Shown here piece by piece: positions 1-4,461 of a stretch of 11,755 nt of DNA; position 1 is the stretch's first letter, and every line of letters starts with the position of its first letter. Below the pieces are notes generated by a model, which saw nothing but the letters and a program-made list of their open reading frames with translations, did no database searches and was not told the DNA's origin. The translations under genes and the position numbers were made by a program. The DNA is from Clostridia bacterium (GTDB taxonomy: Bacteria; Bacillota; Clostridia; Oscillospirales; CAG-272): NCBI GenBank assembly GCA_017382615.1, contig JAFNZX010000272.1, forward strand, positions 1 to 11,755, written 5' to 3'.

Positions 1-186
1 GTCAAGTTTGACTGCGGACAAGGCGATATGACCACCGATATGTTCAGCACCTACGTGTTAGCCGAGGTCAAGCGTTCGGATATTAGAACCGACAACATCC
101 GCCGCACCGGCTCGATTTACGCATATGATATCCACACGCAAAGCGCCAGCGCGTACCATCCGGGTCTTATCGATAAAGGAAAATAA
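1..186 (+). CDS. C-terminal end of an unrecognised protein (partial, cut by left edge)
   Basis: Frame 1 is open from the first base and ends at TAA 184-186, giving 61 residues that start VKFDCGQGDMTTDMF and end HPGLIDKGK. The start codon lies outside the window. The sequence is polar, with many Asp, Thr and Tyr residues, and shows no membrane segment. Codon use resembles that of the neighbouring genes, which supports real coding. I do not recognise the family and propose no function. The gene is followed by a repeat-rich gap, and the 24-bp palindrome 16 bases after its stop may mark the end of its transcript. The internal ATG at 28 could make a shorter reading, but the open frame upstream of it argues that this is the tail of a longer gene. 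Confidence 0.6.
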   Translation, partial: VKFDCGQGDMTTDMFSTYVLAEVKRSDIRTDNIRRTGSIYAYDIHTQSASAYHPGLIDKGK

Positions 187-201
187 TCATGCATAAACAA
201 T

Positions 202-225
202 ATCCCCCACCGCGCGGTGGGGGAT
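202..225. repeat. Perfect 24-bp GC-rich palindrome
   Basis: The half-site ATCCCCCACCGC is followed directly by its exact reverse complement, so a hairpin or cruciform can form. It begins 16 bases after the stop of the partial gene at the left edge. No T-run follows on either strand, so it is not a classical intrinsic terminator. It could still stabilise or end that transcript, or be one more member of the short palindromes that fill this gap. Confidence 0.6.
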
Positions 226-244
226 CTGCGTAATGATAACATGT

Positions 245-330
245 GCGGGCGATCACTGATCTCCCCTACGGCTATTTGTATTATGATTTGCGTATTGATA
301 AATAACTCTGTTATAGGGGCGATCGCCCGC
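245..330. repeat. Two facing copies of palindromic repeat family B
   Basis: GCGGGCGATC at 245-254 is matched exactly in inverse by GATCGCCCGC at 321-330. The left copy continues to CCCCTAC (263-269). The right copy, read on the minus strand from 330, runs GCGGGCGATC then GCCCCTA to 313. Both fit the plan GCGGGCG, variable centre, CGCCCCTAC seen elsewhere in the window. The left copy has lost the CG before CCCCTAC, so it looks partly decayed. About 45 AT-rich bases separate the two copies. Confidence 0.55.
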
Positions 331-400
331 TCCTGCCACAAGAACTTAACAAGGGTCTGCCCGCGAGGCTGATAAATTAGCAGTAAAAGCGAAAGTCCCT
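331..400. other. Spacer with no recognisable feature
   Basis: These 70 bases lie between the family B pair and the mosaic element. I see no gene, no strong promoter, and only a weak imperfect hairpin near 370-386. Confidence 0.4.
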
Positions 401-664
401 CGTGTCATCCTGAGCGGAGAAAACATCCCGTGTGGATGTTTTCGTAGTCGAACTTTCAAAAATCTGCAATAAATTGCTGATTTTTGAAAGTCAAAACGCC
501 CAAGGCGTTTTGAGGATCTACGAGGGTGGAATACCTACTATGGATATGCGGGCGATTCATGAATCGCCCCTACGAGAATAGCCGCCCGTAGATCCCGCCT
601 TACGGCGCTGCTACGCAGTTCGACTTCGTAGCGGCAAAGCCGCAACTCCGCTCAGGATGACACG
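401..664. repeat. Mosaic palindromic element (two facing family A repeats around a family B repeat)
   Basis: The element is bounded by a perfect 19-bp inverted repeat, CGTGTCATCCTGAGCGGAG at 401-419 and its complement at 646-664. The left unit (401-526) reads anchor A, hairpin 420-442, anchor B CGTAGTCGAAC 443-453, hairpin 452-491, hairpin 492-512, anchor C AGGATCTACG 513-522. The right unit is inverted: anchor C' 587-595, hairpins 596-607 and 608-618, anchor B' 618-628 (one mismatch to B), hairpin 631-643, anchor A' 646-664. The anchors match between units, while the hairpin cassettes between them are unrelated in sequence. A family B copy (548-573) with a perfect 20-bp palindrome at 550-569 lies between the units. 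There is no coding potential and no clear target-site duplication. It looks like a non-autonomous, MITE- or REP-like element. Confidence 0.65.
548..573 (+). repeat. Palindromic repeat family B copy
   Basis: It starts GCGGGCG and ends CGCCCCTAC. Positions 550-569 form a perfect 20-bp palindrome centred on TCATGA. It sits between the two facing family A units and is the most compact and regular family B copy here. Confidence 0.6.
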
Positions 665-683
665 GGCGGGGCTCACATCACAA

Positions 684-724
684 AAGACCAAGCAGAAGCC
701 TGCAAAAGACTTCTGCTTGGTCTT
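684..724 (-). terminator. Intrinsic terminator of the S24 repressor gene
   Basis: A perfect 15-bp stem, AAGACCAAGCAGAAG at 684-698 with its complement at 710-724, encloses an 11-nt loop. On the minus strand it lies 25 bases after the repressor stop codon, and the 3' arm runs into a short T-run (TCTTTTG). On the plus strand ATTTTA follows, so it may also stop transcription coming from the left. Confidence 0.8.
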
Positions 725-749
725 ATTTTACCGCTATTTATATATTCAA

Positions 750-1604
750 TTATTTCTTATGCAGCTTGCCGATGACTCTGCCGCAGCAGCGGATATCCTC
801 AAAATCGCGCAGCATGATGGGCGCGTAGAAGGGGTTTAAGGAGATCAGGCAATCACCGCCGAACTTCTTGAAATATCCCTCGCCGTCCAGCACGAAAATG
901 CCAAGCTCACCGGGCTCGATCTGATCGCAATCCTGGATGAGAATCACGTCACGGTCATGATATTTGGGCTCCATACTGTCACCGGAAATACGCAGCGCAA
1001 AGTCTGCATCAGCAGTTTTGGCATTATCCGGAATCGCAATTTCTGTCGATACGCTATCAAACAGATATTCGCCCGTGCCTGCGGAAACGGGCAGGTCGTA
1101 CAGGCTGATGGTGCGTTTGCCAAGTCCGCCCGAAACGCGGGTAAAGCTTGATTTGAAGGGCTTGATTTCGGGGGCTTTGCGAGTCGCGGGCGATTTCGCG
1201 GTCGATTCAAATTTCGGCTGTGCCGAAATACTCGCCCCTACAGAGGTTGCAGGCGCATAGGATTGCGCGGTCACGCGCTCGTATTCCTTATCCAGCACCA
1301 GCGCGACCAGCTCGCTGCCGTGGCTGTCAAGGCGGCGGTAGTGCTCAACCAATGCGATCTCCCCGTCGGTCAGAGTATAATTATGATGATTTTCGGGCGT
1401 GCCGCTGACGATGTAATCCAAGGAGCAATCCAGGGCGCGGCAGATCGCCAGCATATTGGAAAGCTTAGGCGAATCGCTGATGCCTGCCAAAATTTTAGAA
1501 AGCGTGCCGAGCGGAATGCCGGTCATTTCGGACAGCTTGTCGTTGGTGATGCGGCGCTCGCTTTTGATCTTTTTAATTCTGTCAATATAAGTAAGTTCGG
1601 ACAT
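750..1604 (-). CDS. XRE-family HTH repressor with S24 (LexA/CI-like) autocleavage domain
   Basis: This is a 284-residue cytoplasmic regulator. Residues about 5-65 form an XRE-type helix-turn-helix (KLSEMTGIPLGTLSKILAG). Residues about 115-160 are a low-complexity Ala/Ser/Pro/Lys linker. Residues about 168-284 are an S24 peptidase domain. The domain shows a plausible Ala175-Gly176 cleavage site in VSAGTGE, the catalytic Ser210 in SGDSMEP, and a Lys at 246 (or 247) in GYFKKF. In this family, RecA filament or another signal triggers self-cleavage and derepression; that is family knowledge, not seen here. The start is set by GGAGGG at 1609-1614, although the spacing is short. It is transcribed from its own promoter, divergent from the small membrane protein gene, and ends at a strong hairpin. 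Linker residues 122-140 are encoded by DNA resembling a family B intergenic repeat. It is not the canonical housekeeping LexA, which has a winged-helix N-terminus. It could be prophage-derived or a stress regulator. Confidence 0.9.
   Translation of the reverse strand: MSELTYIDRIKKIKSERRITNDKLSEMTGIPLGTLSKILAGISDSPKLSNMLAICRALDCSLDYIVSGTPENHHNYTLTDGEIALVEHYRRLDSHGSELVALVLDKEYERVTAQSYAPATSVGASISAQPKFESTAKSPATRKAPEIKPFKSSFTRVSGGLGKRTISLYDLPVSAGTGEYLFDSVSTEIAIPDNAKTADADFALRISGDSMEPKYHDRDVILIQDCDQIEPGELGIFVLDGEGYFKKFGGDCLISLNPFYAPIMLRDFEDIRCCGRVIGKLHKK
1186..1241 (-). repeat. Family B-like palindromic repeat inside the repressor coding sequence
   Basis: On the plus strand this segment opens GCGGGCGATT and closes CGCCCCTAC, the same ends as the intergenic family B copies. 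Its interior holds an 8-bp hairpin, ATTTCGGC at 1211-1218 with its complement at 1222-1229. Read on the minus strand it encodes residues 122-140 of the repressor (VGASISAQPKFESTAKSPA), exactly in the flexible linker between the HTH and S24 domains. Confidence 0.5.
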
Positions 1605-1654
1605 GAAACCCTCCGTTTTCGGGATTTTCCCCGTGCTTTTTCTCTTACGGTCTT

Positions 1655-1683
1655 ATTATAGCACGGTTTTTCCGTTTTGTAAA
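1655..1683 (-). promoter_or_regulatory. Sigma-A promoter of the repressor gene
   Basis: On the minus strand TTTACA (1683-1678), a 17-bp spacer and a perfect TATAAT (1660-1655) lie about 50 bases before the repressor start codon. The -35 overlaps one of the TTTTTCCG-type repeats, so autorepression is plausible. Confidence 0.75.
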
Positions 1684-1720
1684 GAGGTTTTTGAAAAATT
1701 TTTCCGATTTTTGAAAAATA
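1667..1720. promoter_or_regulatory. Candidate operator cluster between divergent promoters
   Basis: TTTTTCCG occurs at 1667-1674 and 1699-1706. The odd palindrome TTTTTGAAAAAT occurs at 1688-1699 and 1708-1719, exactly 20 bp apart, about two helical turns. The cluster covers the -35 of the leftward promoter and ends 4 bases before the -35 of the rightward promoter, where a repressor could control both. Further TTTTCCG copies lie at 1791-1797 and 1826-1832. Assigning these sites to the neighbouring repressor is inference. The AT-rich repeats could also be UP elements. Confidence 0.45.
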
Positions 1721-1724
1721 GGGG

Positions 1725-1753
1725 TTGACAAATCCGATTTTGGGTGTTATAAT
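1725..1753 (+). promoter_or_regulatory. Consensus sigma-A promoter of the small membrane protein gene
   Basis: A perfect TTGACA (1725-1730), a 17-bp spacer and a perfect TATAAT (1748-1753). Transcription should start near 1760, giving a leader of about 110 nt before the ATG at 1873. A promoter this strong beside a repressor gene suggests that tight repression matters. Confidence 0.85.
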
Positions 1754-1872
1754 ACAGCCATGATATTCCATTTTCGGAACTTTCCAAACATTTTCCGACA
1801 GTTCCGTTCCACATTTCGCAGCCGTTTTTCCGCACTTGGAAAATTCGGCGCACAGAGAAAAGGAGAAGCATC

Positions 1873-2163
1873 ATGACGAACTATAACAGAATCGCAACCA
1901 CCAATACAAACGTAGGCTCTCGCACCGCCGAGAACGAGTCGCTTATTTCCGTACTGCTTTCCCTGCCCGCAGCACTCTGGCAGTTTATCTGCGCGCTGGG
2001 GCTTGGCAAGGTTGTCAAGGGCGTTTCCCTGACCGCTTGCATTTTCGTGTTCTTCGGCATTGTCGGTGGCATTGAAGCCGGCGTGATCAGCTTTGGTCTT
2101 GGCATCGTGCTGGTGGCACTCATCGCCTGCATTGAGATCCTGTGTCTTAAGCAAAAGACTTAA
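1873..2163 (+). CDS. Small two-helix membrane protein, hypothetical
   Basis: This is a 96-residue protein with a good Shine-Dalgarno (AAAGGAG, 1859-1865) seven bases before the ATG. Residues 1-22 are polar and rich in Asn and Thr. Residues about 23-45 are moderately hydrophobic and may be amphipathic. Residues about 50-92 form two closely spaced membrane helices rich in Gly, Ile and Val, and the tail is CLKQKT. There is no signal peptide cleavage site or enzyme motif, and I do not recognise the family. A perfect promoter drives it, opposite the S24 repressor gene. This arrangement often marks the main target of such a repressor, so a stress-induced membrane peptide is a reasonable guess, but no direct evidence of function is visible. 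Its TAA overlaps the stop codon of spoIIP on the other strand, and no terminator separates them. Confidence 0.7.
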   Translation: MTNYNRIATTNTNVGSRTAENESLISVLLSLPAALWQFICALGLGKVVKGVSLTACIFVFFGIVGGIEAGVISFGLGIVLVALIACIEILCLKQKT

Positions 2164-3281
2164 TTGGTCAAAAACAGCGTACATAGTGCGGCAGCCGTCA
2201 CGTCGGCTGCCGCCTCTGCTTCTGCGGGCGTATTGCCGCAGCTGCCGATCTCCAGCGTCAGCGCAAAGGGTGAAAGATCTTGGTTAAGCGTTTGCGATTT
2301 GCAGATCACGCCCGCGCAGCTGCCCGCAAAGGCAGTGTTCATGCGCTCATGCAGCAGCATCGCGAGTGCAAGATTTGTCTTGCTCTGCTCGCCTGCATTC
2401 ATACCGCAGATTACCTGCGCTTGCGCAATCCCCTGCCCGTCCTTGACGGCAAGCGAGCGCACGTAATGCCCTTGCTCGTTGATGGCTGCCGCACGGTGCA
2501 CGTCAATCACGCAGACCAATCCGGGGTAAGCCAACCGAAACGCCTTGATGGCATCCGCCGCACGCGCGTATGACTCACGGTTGGACTGTCCGTCAAACAC
2601 GGTCTTGCAGTGGATGGTGCCAACGCCCGCCTCGTTGAGCTTCTGTGCAAGCCGTGCCCCTACTGCAACCACACCGTCAGAGCCGTCCGCGCTGCGCGCA
2701 AACTCCTCGTCATCCGCTTCCAGCCACAGCGCGCCCTCGCGATTGTAGCCCTCTCCCGTGTGCGTATGTATGATCAGCACGCTGATGCTGCCTTGCGGCG
2801 CGGGGATCAGGCAAGCCGACTCCATCACGCTCCCCATATCAATCTCCCCGTCAGTCTGATTGACGGGGTTTTGCTTTGCACCGATATGCATGGGAACAAT
2901 GGGCACTGCCCCCGCGGGCACGGCGGAGTAATCGTACGCATAAGGATCGACGGGTGTCTGCTCCGGCACCACTCCCTGCGTGGTCTGTTCTTCCTTCTGT
3001 GTGCCGCTTTCCTCATGCGCGGGCGGATTTGTGATACCTTGATTGACACCGCCCTGCTGTCCTGCATCCGGCCCTGGCAGCTTGATACTGCTCCATGGAA
3101 CAAAAAGCACCAGCGCAAGTGCGAGCAGAGCTGCCGTGCCAACCGCAAATGCAGCCACCGGCAGCCACCGAGGCAGGCGTCCTTTTCGCTTGCCCGCGTA
3201 CCCCACCGTACGCATCTGCTCCCACGCGCGCACCTCGCGCTTCAGAAATTCCGTCATACCACCCGTTTTGTGCTCGTCCAT
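2160..3281 (-). CDS. spoIIP: Stage II sporulation protein P (SpoIIP), engulfment peptidoglycan hydrolase
   Basis: The product has 373 residues. Family knowledge: SpoIIP is an N-acetylmuramoyl-L-alanine amidase/endopeptidase that works with SpoIID and SpoIIM in septal thinning and engulfment. Residues 1-37 are cytoplasmic and basic, 38-62 form one membrane anchor, about 70-160 are a low-complexity Gly/Gln/Pro/Glu linker, and about 165-373 are the catalytic domain. Visible motifs are HTHTGEGY (172-179), IDVHRA (259-264), and a C-terminal NQDLSPFALTLEIGSCGNT with Glu344. The start is the ATG at 3281, because GGGAGG lies eight bases upstream. An in-frame ATG at 3344 has no such site and would overlap the end of gpr. 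It lies 59 bases downstream of gpr in the same direction, the usual gpr-spoIIP order of endospore formers. The third position after the HR pair is Ala where I recall Asp being common (HRD). Confidence 0.92.
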   Translation of the reverse strand: MDEHKTGGMTEFLKREVRAWEQMRTVGYAGKRKGRLPRWLPVAAFAVGTAALLALALVLFVPWSSIKLPGPDAGQQGGVNQGITNPPAHEESGTQKEEQTTQGVVPEQTPVDPYAYDYSAVPAGAVPIVPMHIGAKQNPVNQTDGEIDMGSVMESACLIPAPQGSISVLIIHTHTGEGYNREGALWLEADDEEFARSADGSDGVVAVGARLAQKLNEAGVGTIHCKTVFDGQSNRESYARAADAIKAFRLAYPGLVCVIDVHRAAAINEQGHYVRSLAVKDGQGIAQAQVICGMNAGEQSKTNLALAMLLHERMNTAFAGSCAGVICKSQTLNQDLSPFALTLEIGSCGNTPAEAEAAADVTAAALCTLFLTN

Positions 3282-3340
3282 TTTATTTTCCTCCCTTTTT
3301 GTGATGTTGCATTGTATGCGACTCAAAGAGAGGTTATGCA

Positions 3341-4180
3341 TCACACCCGATCAGCACCAAAGCAGCTGCCGATCGCGCGCGCCAGCAAAGCCGCGCCACG
3401 AGAGACGGTCACGTCGATATCCGCAGGCGCCACCAGATAATGCCCCACAGACGAAAGGTGCTGCTCCAACGCCTCACCTACCCCGCAAATACCCGCACGC
3501 ACAAGCGCATCGCAGATCAGCGTGCCACTGTCGATCACGGTCGGTATTCCCAAGGATATGACGGGACAGCCCAATCCTTTCGCATCAACCGCAGCGCGCC
3601 GATTCCCCGCCCCCGCCCCCGGGCGCAGACCGCGATCGCAGATCTGTACAGCCGCGCCAAGATGATCGGGACAGCTTGCAGCCAGTGCATCCACCGCGAC
3701 AACCAGCTCCGCCCCCACCTCGCGTACGACTCCGCGCAAAAGCTCTGCCGCCTCAATGCCCGTATCCCCAAGCACGCCCGGCGCCACTGCGCATAAAGCG
3801 CTGCTGCCAAAACGGGAGAATACCGCGGGATCAAGCAGCAGCACGTGACGCGTAACCTCAAGGGCGCGCGCCGTGCAAGGTCCCAGACTGTCGGGGGTGA
3901 TGCGGGGATTTCCAAGACATGCAACCAGCACGCAGCGCGCATCGGGCGCAAGACGCCCCGCCGTACGCGCAAGCAGCTCACTGACGGCACGGGTGGGATT
4001 TTGCTGCCCGTCCCCCACCGAGGCGGCAAGCGGTGCAAAATGCACGGTCTCATACCCCACGCACTCCCCCTTTTGCTTTTCCTTGATTTCGCATACGCGA
4101 CAGCCGTGCAGCAGATATTCACGCCGCTGTGCGCCCCGCTCTCTTTCGCAGGCAAGATCGGTCTTAGAACGGTTTTTCAT
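3341..4180 (-). CDS. gpr: Germination protease GPR (small acid-soluble spore protein endopeptidase)
   Basis: The product has 279 residues. Family knowledge: GPR is made as a zymogen in the forespore and degrades DNA-protecting SASPs during germination, supplying amino acids and freeing DNA. Seen here are the N-terminal KTDLACE, where zymogen processing occurs in the family, LGNPRITPDSLGP (89-101) with Asp97, APGVLGDTGIE (133-143), AVDALAA (162-168) with Asp164, and ISLGIPTVIDSGT (208-220). Asp97 and Asp164 match the positions of the two conserved acidic residues linked to the aspartic-type mechanism. It is shorter than Bacillus GPR (about 370 residues), mainly after the GIPTV block, as is common in Clostridia. 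The start has an AGGAGGAGG ribosome site at 4182-4190. It heads an operon with spoIIP. I could not identify a confident sigma-F/G promoter in the AT-rich stretch upstream. Confidence 0.92.
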   Translation of the reverse strand: MKNRSKTDLACERERGAQRREYLLHGCRVCEIKEKQKGECVGYETVHFAPLAASVGDGQQNPTRAVSELLARTAGRLAPDARCVLVACLGNPRITPDSLGPCTARALEVTRHVLLLDPAVFSRFGSSALCAVAPGVLGDTGIEAAELLRGVVREVGAELVVAVDALAASCPDHLGAAVQICDRGLRPGAGAGNRRAAVDAKGLGCPVISLGIPTVIDSGTLICDALVRAGICGVGEALEQHLSSVGHYLVAPADIDVTVSRGAALLARAIGSCFGADRV

Positions 4181-4232
4181 GCCTCCTCCTAAAAATAATT
4201 TATAAATTATATATTAAATTTCAATTTTACTC

Positions 4233-4261
4233 TTGCTTTTTTTGAAAAAATCGTTTATACT
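4233..4261 (+). promoter_or_regulatory. Probable sigma-A promoter of the solute-binding protein gene
   Basis: TTGCTT (4233-4238), a 17-bp spacer and TATACT (4256-4261) lie in an AT-rich block. Predicted transcription starts near 4268, leaving a leader of about 190 nt before the ATG at 4462. The -10 is close to consensus and the -35 is moderate. Confidence 0.5.
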
Positions 4262-4267
4262 ATATGT

Positions 4268-4461
4268 AAATATGCGAGTACGAGAGCTTGCTGTTCGGTA
4301 TTGGTGCGAGGGTTCTGTGCATTATGTACAGAATTACCCGCCGGGCTTTGTGCATGTGCACAAGGACGCGCCGTGTGCTGCATTTCGGGCTCTCAAATTG
4401 CACGACGGTTGCTCGGAAGGGCTGCCGCGATTTTCAAATGCACGAGGAGGAAATCTCAATT
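4268..4461 (+). other. Long, hairpin-rich 5' leader of the solute-binding protein gene
   Basis: The leader is GC-rich, unlike the AT-rich promoter before it. I see three stems in a row. TTCTGT 4313-4318 pairs with ACAGAA 4328-4333, extended by GGG/CCC. TTGTGCA 4348-4354 pairs with TGCACAA 4357-4363. CCGTGTGC 4371-4378 pairs with 4400-4408 around one bulge. The frame is open upstream of the real start, but no ribosome site precedes the ATG at 4288. I could not match it to a riboswitch class by eye. It may be a regulatory leader or simply a structured untranslated region. Confidence 0.4.

Noticed and set aside
117..341. 74-codon minus-strand frame
   Set aside because: It runs across the tail of the left-edge gene and the palindromic repeats. 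Its translation has no family features and no ribosome site.
187..750. CRISPR array in the repeat-rich gap
   Set aside because: The repeats are inverted palindromes of unequal length with no regular spacer unit and no cas genes nearby.
1725..1872. Canonical LexA box near the divergent promoters
   Set aside because: I looked for GAAC-N4-GTTC type sites. Only the partial pair CGGAACT/AGTTCCG with an 18-base gap is present, which is too far apart.
2650..2662. GCCCCTAC sequence inside spoIIP as a family B repeat
   Set aside because: The matching GCGGGCG end and central hairpin are missing. The match is short and the protein there aligns with the normal SpoIIP domain. A similar chance match occurs in gltX near 8783.
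3282..3344. Upstream ATG at 3344 for spoIIP
   Set aside because: It lies at the last bases of gpr without a ribosome site, while the ATG at 3281 has GGGAGG at ideal spacing and starts a typical cytoplasmic tail.
4181..4232. Forespore sigma-G promoter for gpr
   Set aside because: No convincing GNATA/CATNNTA pair with correct spacing was found. The region is very AT-rich, so weak matches are uninformative.
4288..4461. 58-residue N-terminal extension of the solute-binding protein
   Set aside because: No ribosome site precedes the ATG at 4288, the extension is Cys/Arg-rich and unlike a leader peptide, and a strong AGGAGG plus a perfect lipoprotein signal begin at 4462.
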